From Acidobacteriota bacterium (GTDB lineage Bacteria > Acidobacteriota > UBA6911 > RPQK01 > DATIPO01), in contig DATIPQ010000040.1 of NCBI GenBank assembly GCA_035471785.1, positions 1 to 64,000 of the forward strand: a DNA stretch of 64,000 nt, read 5' to 3'. Within the stretch, counting starts at the first letter, position 1. Each line of letters opens with the position of its first letter. The notes under the pieces are model-generated. The model was not told the origin of the DNA and searched no databases. It saw only the letters and a list, made by a program, of their open reading frames with translations. Below are positions 41,339 through 48,531 of this stretch, one piece after another. Both the position numbers and the translations under genes were made by a program.

Positions 41339-42399
41339 TCATCAAGAAGCTGTCGGCTTGGATCGTGGAGATGCCGCTGGACGAACCTTATGAGGTCGCC
41401 TACCAGAGCTTCGATACGGCCGTCAACGTCATGCTGCGGCTGGAAACCGACCGCGGAATCGAAGGATCCGGATGCGCGGCGCCCGATCCCAACGTCACCG
41501 GGGAGACTCCGCAAGGCGTGCTGGAGGCCTTGCAAGACACAGTCGCTTCCCAGATCAGCGGCCAGGACGCGCTGCGTCCGGCCCGCTTGCTGCACCGCAT
41601 CGTTCCCTCGATCCGCGACCAACGGTCCGCCCGGGCGGCGCTCGACATGGCGCTTTGGGACTTGATGGGCAAAGCCGCCGGACTGCCCCTGTGGAGGCTG
41701 CTGGGCGGCTACCGCCAGAGCATCCGAACCAGCATCACCATCGGCATCCTGGATAAGCGGGAGACGCTGCAACGGGCCCGCTGTTGGCGTTCTCAGGGCT
41801 TCACCAGCCTCAAGCTCAAGGGCGGCAAGGACGTCGAGTCCGACATCGCCCGGGTGCTGGCGGTGCGGCGCGAGCTGGGCGACGAGGTGGAGCTGCGCTT
41901 CGACGCCAATCAGGGCTACGGCGTGGAGGAGGCCCTGCACTTCGTCGGGGCCGTGCGTCCGGCCCGGGTGGAAATCCTGGAGCAGCCGACTCCCAAGGCT
42001 CATCCCCACCTGCTGGGCGAGGTCTCGCGGGGGGCTCCCTCCATGCCGGTGATGGCCGACGAGAGCCTCATCAACCACCGCGACGCCTTCCGCCTGGCCC
42101 GCCGGGGGCAGGCCGACATGGTCAACATCAAGCTGCAAAAAGCTGGGGGCATCAGCGAGGCCCTCCACATCGACTCGGTGGCCCGCTCGGCCCGGCTGGA
42201 GAGCATGGTGGGCTGCATGGACGAGTCGGCTCTGGGCATCGCCGCCGGACTGGCCTTCGCCCTGGCCCGCCCCAACGTCCACTACGCCGACCTGGACGGC
42301 CACATCGGCCTCCAAAACGATCCCTTTCCCAATTGCCTGACCCTGAGTAACGGCGTCCTCTACCCGTCCCCGCACTCCGGCCTCGGCACCGCGTCATGA
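41335..42399 (+). CDS. Enolase-superfamily enzyme, dipeptide-epimerase-like
   Basis: 354 residues. It has the N-terminal capping domain and the (beta/alpha) barrel of the muconate-lactonising/mandelate-racemase group. The base Lys pair is in SLKLKGG (KxK, about 160), metal ligands are Asp in RFDANQGYG, Glu in EILEQP and Asp in MADES, and the second Lys is in NIKLQKAGG; GCMDESALGIAAG is the C-terminal specificity loop seen in L-Ala-D/L-Glu and other dipeptide epimerases. The coupled upstream gene is a DUF2252 protein. The substrate is likely a dipeptide, perhaps from peptidoglycan recycling; this cannot be decided from sequence alone. Confidence 0.88.
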   Translation: MIIKKLSAWIVEMPLDEPYEVAYQSFDTAVNVMLRLETDRGIEGSGCAAPDPNVTGETPQGVLEALQDTVASQISGQDALRPARLLHRIVPSIRDQRSARAALDMALWDLMGKAAGLPLWRLLGGYRQSIRTSITIGILDKRETLQRARCWRSQGFTSLKLKGGKDVESDIARVLAVRRELGDEVELRFDANQGYGVEEALHFVGAVRPARVEILEQPTPKAHPHLLGEVSRGAPSMPVMADESLINHRDAFRLARRGQADMVNIKLQKAGGISEALHIDSVARSARLESMVGCMDESALGIAAGLAFALARPNVHYADLDGHIGLQNDPFPNCLTLSNGVLYPSPHSGLGTAS

Positions 42400-42434
42400 T
42401 GACCGCTACCCATCGTCCAAAAGCAAAAAAGCTC

Positions 42435-42466
42435 TTGACACTGTAGTAGGGTACAGGGTGCATGAT
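42435..42466 (+). promoter_or_regulatory. MerR-type promoter/operator of the mer-like operon
   Basis: TTGACA at 42435-42440 and CATGAT at 42461-42466 are 20 bases apart, too far for normal RNA polymerase but the signature of MerR-family promoters, which the regulator twists into register. A palindrome CTGTA (42441-42445) and TACAG (42452-42456) lies between the boxes. It drives merR itself and the genes behind it; GAGGAGG (42474-42480) precedes the merR ATG at 42485. Confidence 0.75.
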
Positions 42467-42484
42467 GTAAGATGAGGAGGCCAA

Positions 42485-42904
42485 ATGGCGTTAACCATCG
42501 GGGAACTGGCTCGGACGGCCGAAGTCGGGCGGGAGACGGTCAGATTCTACGAACGTGTGGGGCTGATCGAGGATCCGCCACGAACCCGGGGCGGCTATCG
42601 CATTTATCCAGCAAAGGCAGTAGCCCGGCTTCAGTTCATCAAACGTGCCAAGGAACTGGGCTTTTCCCTCAAAGAGATCCGCAGCCTTCTGACGCTGCGG
42701 GTCAGTCCCGGAACCAACTGCGACGAAGTGCGGAGATTGGGCCAAGAAAGAATCGAGGACATCGAGGCAAGGATTCGGGATCTTGCCAGCGTGAAAGCGG
42801 CTCTGGCCAAGCTGGTTGAGTCCTGCGGGCAACGCGATCCGACGGAGGAATGTCCCCTGTTGGAAGCGTTGGCGTGCGAGGAGGAGCATGAAGCCCGACA
42901 TTGA
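42485..42904 (+). CDS. merR: Mercury-type MerR transcriptional regulator
   Basis: 139 residues. The N-terminal winged helix LTIGELARTAEVGRETVRFYERVGLI and RTRGGYRIYPAKAVARLQFI is followed by a dimerisation coiled coil. Three cysteines sit where MerR(Hg) binds mercury: GTNCDEV (about 80), VESCGQR (about 115) and ECPLLEAL (about 124), as in Tn501/Tn21 MerR (Cys 82, 117, 126). It is therefore most likely a Hg(II) sensor. Strong ribosome-binding site GAGGAGG. The end overlaps the next gene by 17 bases. Confidence 0.93.
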   Translation: MALTIGELARTAEVGRETVRFYERVGLIEDPPRTRGGYRIYPAKAVARLQFIKRAKELGFSLKEIRSLLTLRVSPGTNCDEVRRLGQERIEDIEARIRDLASVKAALAKLVESCGQRDPTEECPLLEALACEEEHEARH

Positions 42905-43190
42905 ACTCATTTTCGACCCGGACTGCCCCAACGCCGAGCTGGCCAGGAAGCATCTCAGGCAGGCCCTGGCCTCAGCCGGATTGGCGGCAGTCTGGCGCGA
43001 ATGGGACCGGGGATCGCAACAGGTCCCTCCCCATGCCCGGCAGTGCGGCTCGCCGACCATTCTGATCAACGGCCATGATGTTGCGGAGGCCTCACCTGGA
43101 GAGACGCAGCAATGTCGTCTCTACCAAGACGAGGACGGACGGCTCGCCGGGGCTCCTTCGGTGAAATCCATCCGAGAGGCTCTGGAGTGA
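42888..43190 (+). CDS. Small thioredoxin/glutaredoxin-like protein of mer operon
   Basis: 100 residues from the ATG at 42888, with GAGGAG just upstream; it overlaps merR by 17 bases. IELIFDPDCPNAELAR at the N-terminus and QCGSPTILINGHDV in the middle give the thioredoxin-like fold: one Cys in DCP and another before the cis-Pro loop (CGSPT). No CxxC. The same GSPT block is found in mercury-operon proteins and in MerB-like proteins, so a role in passing mercury or thiol groups is plausible. No signal peptide, so cytoplasmic. Confidence 0.75.
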   Translation: MKPDIELIFDPDCPNAELARKHLRQALASAGLAAVWREWDRGSQQVPPHARQCGSPTILINGHDVAEASPGETQQCRLYQDEDGRLAGAPSVKSIREALE

Positions 43191-43224
43191 GCCGCCCGGC
43201 GGAAAGGGAGAGTGGGTCGCTGAC

Positions 43225-43569
43225 ATGGACAGCAAGATTTCGATCTCGGGTTCCATCGCGGCATCGGTGGGATCGGCGGCGGCATGGTTCTGCTGTCTTC
43301 CCTTCGGTCTGGGGGCACTGGGGGCCGGCGGAGCCCTGGCCTCGACGCTGGGCCCGCTGCGGCCTTATCTGATAGGCCTCAGCATCGTCCTTTGGGTTCT
43401 GGCTCTTTACGCCTTGTACCGCCCCGAGCGTTCCTGCCCCGAAGGGAGATGCGCCTCCCGGAGGAGTCTACGCCGACGGAGAATTACCCTTTGGGTGGCC
43501 GCCCTGATTACGCTGGGGATGATTACAGTTCCTTATTGGGGCCACTGGGTGATCTATTGGGCCCTTTAA
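43225..43569 (+). CDS. merT: MerT-like mercuric transporter
   Basis: 114 residues with three predicted membrane helices. The vicinal Cys pair is in AAAWFCCLPFGLGALG inside the first helix, as in MerT (Cys24-Cys25), which moves Hg(II) into the cell. A second, cytoplasmic pair (SCPEGRCAS) lies between helices 2 and 3, also as in MerT. The third helix is ITLWVAALITLGMITVPYWG. There is no MerP or MerA gene in the window. It lies 34 bases after the thioredoxin-like gene and 24 bases before the UGA-containing lipoprotein gene. Confidence 0.88.
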   Translation: MDSKISISGSIAASVGSAAAWFCCLPFGLGALGAGGALASTLGPLRPYLIGLSIVLWVLALYALYRPERSCPEGRCASRRSLRRRRITLWVAALITLGMITVPYWGHWVIYWAL

Positions 43570-43593
43570 GAACCTTCGACAAAGGCAAGGACA

Positions 43594-44157
43594 ATGAAGA
43601 CTGCAATGGCAAGTGGGATGGTTTTGGCAATCTTGGCAGGTTGCTCGAGCGGTGCCGCATCCAGCACCGGGGCGGAATCGGGAGATCTGCGCGACTTGAC
43701 CGAGATCGACCAATTGGCCGCCACCTTCAACGAAGGGCGGGGCAAACCCCGAGTTGTACTGTTGCTTTCCCCCACCTGACCGGTTTGCGTTGCCGGCGCC
43801 CGGTGGGTGCAAACAGAGATTCTAGAAGAGCATCCCGAGGAGGAACTTGAGGTCTACGCCGTCTGGTTCAACATGCTGTCCAGCGACTCCCGTTCCGGCT
43901 GGCCCGAGGATTTGCTTACCGATCCTCGCGTGCAGCATTTCTGGGATGAGTCCCGCATCGCAGGTCTCTGGTATGGAGAGAACGTTACCAAGAAACAGCA
44001 AGGGCACGTCGAGTGGGACGCCTACTTTCTCTACGGTTCAGACGCCGTCTGGGACGGCGAGGCAGAAATGATCAGTTGGGGCCGGACCATCGTATCCACC
44101 CGGGCTGAATTAAAAGAGAACTTGACCCGGCTGCTCCGAAATCATGCTGCGAGGTAA
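43594..44157 (+). CDS. Selenocysteine-containing thioredoxin-like lipoprotein (in-frame TGA)
   Basis: 187 residues if TGA 43777-43779 is read as selenocysteine (U62). The frame is open on both sides of this single TGA, and the start at 43594 follows AAGG. MVLAILAGC is a lipoprotein signal (Cys17), then VVLLLSPT-U-PVCVAGARWVQ, so U62 and Cys65 form UxxC in place of CxxC at the start of the thioredoxin helix. The rest (LEVYAVWFNMLSSDSR, VQHFWDESRIAGLWY, WDAYFLYG) is the same kind of domain. Directly after the TGA, GTTTGC and GCAAAC can pair (43783-43814), a SECIS candidate. Conventional gene finders would call two pieces. The alternative is a nonsense mutation, but the exact placement at the active site argues against it. 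Confidence 0.8.
43780..43814 (+). promoter_or_regulatory. Candidate bacterial SECIS hairpin after the TGA
   Basis: Right behind the TGA, GTTTGC (43783-43788) pairs perfectly with GCAAAC (43809-43814). Inside it GCCGG (43792-43796) pairs with CCGGT (43800-43804) around a CGC loop. Bacterial SelB recognises a stem-loop within about 40 bases 3' of the UGA. The geometry fits; the apical loop is shorter than in E. coli fdhF, so this is a candidate only. Confidence 0.55.
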
Positions 44158-44209
44158 TAAGGAATGCCGTCAGGACTCGGGTCATCAGCGGGAAGGCTTG
44201 CGCTCTGAC

Positions 44210-46180
44210 ATGGGTTGCGCGACCCTGCTTCAGGCAGTTCGGGCTTTGCTTATCCTAGGTCTGGCTCTTCCCTCTGTGGCCTGTATGCCGAAGGCCGGGC
44301 AAACTGCGGACGCAACCCAGACGTCTCCCCTGCAGGTGGCAAAAGACCTTTACTTCAGGCGCGACCTGGCTGCCGCCAGGCAGGCATTCGAAAAAGCCCT
44401 GGAACACGTCGGCTCGCCGGATCGAGAGAGGGCTGAGGCTGCCCTCGCCCTGGCCAGAATCGAATGGCGTTTTTACCGTGACTGGGAGCAGGCCCACTCC
44501 TATCTCGAGAAAGCTGAGACGCTGGATGGCCGAACCTTTTCCGCCACCCTGGAACGAGCTGAAATCTTGCGGCGCCAGCAGCACCTCAAGCAGGCTCTCG
44601 CTACCGCCAGACAGGCTCTTTCCCAAGCCGAGACGAGCGAAAACCGAATCGAAGCCCTTACCATGGTTGGTCGGCTGTTGCTGCTTCCACCAGAGGGCAA
44701 AGGGGATCAAGGGCCAGAGTTCCGGGCGTCCCAAAGAGCCGTGGAGGAGACCCTTGCCCAGTTGTCGCCCCTCATGCAAGAGAACCGGGGCCGTCTGGGA
44801 ATCTCCCGCCTGGTACTCGGTCTGGCTCTGCGTTCCGACGACGGAGCCGCCGCATTGGATGCCTGGCGTTCCTATTACTGGGTTCCCGCCAACTTCAAGG
44901 CTTCACCGGATAATGAAGGGGCGACAACCGATTGGGATTACCCCCTGCTGTCTGGCGCCCATTCGGTGCTTTCAAAGCAACTCCCCCACTGGGCTGGGCC
45001 GGACTCTCCCCTACACGCCCGCGCTGCGGTGGTTAAAGCGCTTGCAGATGCGAGGCTCTTTCATGAAGCGGCGTGGCTGGCCACCGACCCGCGCCTGCCC
45101 CCTGAGGAGAGCATCCACTTCTCTGAGGTCGTCGCCTATCACCGGTTCCTGGCGGCGGTTGAAGAAAGTGCAAACGAGTACTATCGGCGACGCGCCCTTG
45201 GTAAGGGGGCCAACCGCGAGCTTCAAGACGGATTGATGGCAGCGGCACGACCGCTCTGGCAGAGTCTCCACGGGGATGATTCGCCAGCGCGCCTCAGCCT
45301 TGGGCAGTTGGTTAAGAAGATCGGCGAGCGTTTTGGCGCTTACATTTATTTCCAGACCCACGGCGACATCCGGTCGCTCAACATGGGTCACCGCATCGTG
45401 GACAGTCGGCAGCTTGTCGAGCAGTACGGACACAAAGCGGAGGTCCGCCTGATCGTACTCGATTCCATGGTGTCCAACGGTTACAACTCCTGGTTTTGGG
45501 ACGGAGAGGCCGCGGCGGGAGGGTGGGTCGATGAAGAGGGGGCGATCGTTCAAGTCCGCCCGTCCTATGCCGACGGTCCTCTCCGGGCCTGGAACCGCCT
45601 GACCGATCCCGAAGAGCGGCGCAGAATCGACAAACGGATCAAAGAACAAACGAGCGAGGACGACCTCAGGGCCCGTACCGACCGATTCGCTTATCTGCCC
45701 GGACTCGCACTCCGGTTGAGACGGCAGGCGGGCCAGAAGCTGCTGACCGAACTGCGCTCGCGCGGTCTGAAGGGTCCCGATCTCAAGTTGGCCTTCATCA
45801 ATGAACTGAACCGGCGCATCCAGGCCTCTTCCATCTTTGCCCACGAGGGACGGCATGCCCTTGACTTCCGGGATTCGATGCGTAATTTCTTCCGCTCGGG
45901 GGCCGAGAAGGAGTTCCGGGCCAAACTCTCTGAAGTGGCGCTGGCTCCAGATCCGCGAATCGCTTTGACCGGCGGCATTCTGACCGCCAATATCGGCGAT
46001 GATTCCTCACATGGTCAGGCCAATCTGCGGATCATGAAGGGCCTGGTCAAGTGGATGACGGAGCACCAAGCCGGCATCCAGGGTTTTGATCAGTCGCGCC
46101 CCGTCCTGCCGCAACTGGATCTGCTCACCGACGACCAACTGCGGGAGGCCTTCCGGTCCATGGACCCTTGGGCCAAGTAG
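44210..46180 (+). CDS. Lipoprotein with TPR-like region and HExxH metalloprotease-like motif
   Basis: 656 residues from the ATG at 44210 (an upstream start at 44144 overlaps the selenoprotein frame). MGCATLLQAVRALLILGLALPSVAC is a lipoprotein signal with lipobox PSVAC. Residues about 45-200 are TPR-like helices (LAAARQAFEKALEHV, ERAEILRRQQHLKQALATARQAL). The C-terminal third has IFAHEGRHALDFRDS, an HExxH zinc motif, followed by SGAEKEFRAKLSEVALAP where a Glu could be the third ligand (gluzincin type). I do not recognise the family. It is the last gene of the mer-like operon, 52 bases after the selenoprotein stop, and could act on envelope proteins. Confidence 0.7.
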   Translation: MGCATLLQAVRALLILGLALPSVACMPKAGQTADATQTSPLQVAKDLYFRRDLAAARQAFEKALEHVGSPDRERAEAALALARIEWRFYRDWEQAHSYLEKAETLDGRTFSATLERAEILRRQQHLKQALATARQALSQAETSENRIEALTMVGRLLLLPPEGKGDQGPEFRASQRAVEETLAQLSPLMQENRGRLGISRLVLGLALRSDDGAAALDAWRSYYWVPANFKASPDNEGATTDWDYPLLSGAHSVLSKQLPHWAGPDSPLHARAAVVKALADARLFHEAAWLATDPRLPPEESIHFSEVVAYHRFLAAVEESANEYYRRRALGKGANRELQDGLMAAARPLWQSLHGDDSPARLSLGQLVKKIGERFGAYIYFQTHGDIRSLNMGHRIVDSRQLVEQYGHKAEVRLIVLDSMVSNGYNSWFWDGEAAAGGWVDEEGAIVQVRPSYADGPLRAWNRLTDPEERRRIDKRIKEQTSEDDLRARTDRFAYLPGLALRLRRQAGQKLLTELRSRGLKGPDLKLAFINELNRRIQASSIFAHEGRHALDFRDSMRNFFRSGAEKEFRAKLSEVALAPDPRIALTGGILTANIGDDSSHGQANLRIMKGLVKWMTEHQAGIQGFDQSRPVLPQLDLLTDDQLREAFRSMDPWAK

Positions 46181-46260
46181 CATCCGTCACCCAGAGATTC
46201 TCTTAAGGCCCGAGAGGTCCTCTTGCTGCGTGGCGGGGTTTCTCAGGCTACAATTGCCTG

Positions 46261-47832
46261 ATGGCGCCACTTGACTCGGACGGCCAGGCCTATTTCAAGG
46301 AACTGCAGGCACACCTGCCCAAGATCTGGGAAGCCCTGGAAAGCGGACTGCCCTGGGATCACACTTCGGTGGTGGTGCCCTCGCTCAGTTTCCATCCCGA
46401 GGAACTCAAGAAGATCCCCGGAGGGCCTTTCTACGAAGAGCGGCTGCTGTTCAGCCTGATCAGGCTGCGCCACCCCCGTGCGCGGGTCATCTACCTGACC
46501 AGCCAGCCCATCCACCCCGACATCGTCGACTACTACTTGCAGCATCTCTACGGGGTGCCGTCCTCGCACGCCCGGGCGCGGCTGCGGCTGATGTGCGTCT
46601 ATGACGCCAGCAACCGTCCGCTGACCCAGAAAATCCTGGAGCGTCCGCGCGTGATGCAGCGGCTGCGCGACGAGATCGGAGATCCCGAACGAGCCTACCT
46701 GACCTGCTTCAATTCCACCCGGCTGGAGCGGCAACTGGCCATGGAACTGGGCATACCGCTCAACGGCGTCGACCCCGACGTGCTTCATCTGGGCAGCAAG
46801 TCGGGCTCTCGCAAGATCTTCAAGGAGGCCGGGGTCGGCCTGCCGCTGGGATTCGAGGACGTCCACACCGAGGAGGAGATCATCGAGGCCCTGGTTGAGC
46901 TGTCCCAGCAGCGTCCCGGACTCAAGCGTGCCGTCATCAAGCTCAACGAGAGCTTCGCCGGCGCCGGCAACGCCATGTTCAACTTTCCCTCCGGCCTGTC
47001 TTCGGACAAGCGCTTCGCCCGGGCTTCCATCACCGCCGTCCTGCATCAGTTGGAATGGTCGGCCGAAGAAGCCTATGAGGACTTCCTGCGCAAGCTCAAG
47101 GAGATGGGCGGGATTGTCGAAGAGTATCTGCAAGCCGAGGACATCCGTTCGCCTTCGGTGCAGATGCGCATCAATCCCGGCGGGACGCTGGAGCTCATTT
47201 CCTCTCACGACCAGGTCCTGGGAGGACCCACGGGACAGGCCTACCAGGGCTGCCGCTTCCCCTCTTGGGACGACTACCGCAGCCTCATCCAGGAGGAAGC
47301 GGGCAAGATCGGCAAAGTGCTGAGGGAGAAAGGCGTCATCAGCCGTTTCGCCATCGATTTCGTGGTCTTTCCCGACAAAGACGACCCCTCCCAATGGCAG
47401 GCCCGCGCCATCGAGATCAACCTGCGCATGGGGGGGACGACCCCGCCCTTCCTGGCCCTGCAGTTCTTGACGGGCGGCGAGTTGCGCGGCGACGGCGAAT
47501 TCATTTCCGACCACGGACAAAAGAAGTACTACTATGCCACCGACAGCCTGCGTTCGCCCCGTTACCGGGGCCTGCTGCCCGAGGATTTCATGGACATCCT
47601 CACCCTGCACGGCCTGCACTTCATGCCCTCCACCGAAACCGGCGTCATCTTCCACATGATCGGCGCTTTGAGCGAGTTCGGAAAAGTCGGCGTCACCTGC
47701 ATCGGCAACTCCCGGGAAGAGGCCAACGAACTTTTCCAGCAAACCGTCGAAGTGCTCGACAAAGAAGCCGACGGCGCCACCCTCTCCGTCCCCCACCGCC
47801 CCTTCGACAAAGGCCTGCGGAGGATAGAGTAG
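46261..47832 (+). CDS. ATP-grasp ligase, PGM1-like peptide ligase
   Basis: 523 residues. No ribosome-binding site; TACAAT (46251-46256) lies four bases before the ATG, hence probably leaderless. The N-terminal half is alpha/beta (VVVPSLSFHPEELKKIPGGP, VIYLTSQPIHPDIVDYYL). The ATP-grasp domain spans about 195-440: SKSGSRKIFKEAGVGLPLG, KRAVIKLNESFAGAGNAMF (ATP-binding Lys), VEEYL, then ARAIEINLRMGGTTPPF (Mg-binding Glu/Asn). The order and motifs match the family of the pheganomycin peptide ligase PGM1. It would join a carboxylate to an amine with ATP. No NRPS or other peptide genes are next to it; the substrate is unknown. Confidence 0.85.
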   Translation: MAPLDSDGQAYFKELQAHLPKIWEALESGLPWDHTSVVVPSLSFHPEELKKIPGGPFYEERLLFSLIRLRHPRARVIYLTSQPIHPDIVDYYLQHLYGVPSSHARARLRLMCVYDASNRPLTQKILERPRVMQRLRDEIGDPERAYLTCFNSTRLERQLAMELGIPLNGVDPDVLHLGSKSGSRKIFKEAGVGLPLGFEDVHTEEEIIEALVELSQQRPGLKRAVIKLNESFAGAGNAMFNFPSGLSSDKRFARASITAVLHQLEWSAEEAYEDFLRKLKEMGGIVEEYLQAEDIRSPSVQMRINPGGTLELISSHDQVLGGPTGQAYQGCRFPSWDDYRSLIQEEAGKIGKVLREKGVISRFAIDFVVFPDKDDPSQWQARAIEINLRMGGTTPPFLALQFLTGGELRGDGEFISDHGQKKYYYATDSLRSPRYRGLLPEDFMDILTLHGLHFMPSTETGVIFHMIGALSEFGKVGVTCIGNSREEANELFQQTVEVLDKEADGATLSVPHRPFDKGLRRIE

Positions 47833-47948
47833 CCCCTGTAATTCGAGGATTGACGAAGCAACCCAGCCTGCGTTAACCTACACTCAGAACCGCCGGTCGA
47901 TTCCAGTTTACGCTAGGTTGGCGAGCGCCTCAGAGCCGGTAGCGAGTG

Positions 47949-48341
47949 ATGATTGTCGTAGAAACCGAATTGCGGGCCAGTCCGATCCATGGCATCGGAC
48001 TCTTCGCGTCAGTACCGATTGAAAAAGGCGAAGTTCTCCTTCGACCCCATGCTTTGATTGACCTCGAAATTCCCTTGAGCAGGCTCTTGGGCGCCCCGAG
48101 AGAAATCCGGGATTTCTTTGATACCTACGGTACAGTATGGGATGATAAGCTATCCTTCGCAATGGACGACAGTCGTTTCATGAACCATTCCTTTCGGCCT
48201 AATACCCGCATCGCTTGGGACGGCGATCAATGGTATTATAATGCACTCCGAGACATAGAAGCGGGGGAGGAGTTAACCTGTGATTACCGAGATATAGACC
48301 AAGCCTTCGACTCATACTCCCATACCCTCAAGAACCAATAA
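47949..48341 (+). CDS. Small SET-domain protein (putative lysine methyltransferase)
   Basis: 130 residues, just a SET domain. SPIHGIGLFASVPIEKGEVLL matches the N-terminal 'GxGxxA' SAM-binding part, FMNHSFRPNTRIA matches the RFxNHSCxPN pseudoknot (Cys replaced by Phe), and AGEELTCDYRDID matches the GEELTxxY motif with the catalytic Tyr. The pre- and post-SET zinc regions are missing, as in bacterial forms. It would methylate lysines on proteins, possibly ribosomal or cytoplasmic ones. Start: GTG at 47946 or ATG at 47949. Lower GC than the ATP-grasp gene before it. Confidence 0.83.
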   Translation: MIVVETELRASPIHGIGLFASVPIEKGEVLLRPHALIDLEIPLSRLLGAPREIRDFFDTYGTVWDDKLSFAMDDSRFMNHSFRPNTRIAWDGDQWYYNALRDIEAGEELTCDYRDIDQAFDSYSHTLKNQ

Positions 48342-48421
48342 CCCCTCGACCCTTTTCCCTGCACCCCGGACTCCGGACGCGACCCAGGATAACCATCCTC
48401 AGAGGACTCACAATGGCCGTT

Positions 48422-48438
48422 GATAACCGGAGGTTATC
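48422..48438. repeat. Palindrome, copy 1
   Basis: GATAACC-GGA-GGTTATC is a perfect 7-base inverted repeat in the 190-base gap between the SET and pentapeptide genes (48342-48531 holds no gene). The same palindrome with the centre inverted is at 50014-50029 on the other side of the pentapeptide gene. They may be operators or ends of a small element. Confidence 0.65.
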
Positions 48439-48531
48439 ACGCACCGGCTGCATAAATCAACCTCCTGGCCACAAATCATTGCCTTATTCCCTCACGAGAA
48501 TCTTGGAACCAACCTTGTGGTCGTGCTCTCC

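Noticed and set aside
42485-43569. A complete classical mercury-resistance operon
   Set aside because: merA and merP are not seen in the window; only merR and merT match, so full mercury reduction is not claimed.
43807-44157. A separate gene starting from the GTG at 43807
   Set aside because: It has no ribosome-binding site, begins in the middle of a thioredoxin-like domain, and is in frame with the upstream lipoprotein through the TGA. It is better read as the second part of one selenoprotein gene.
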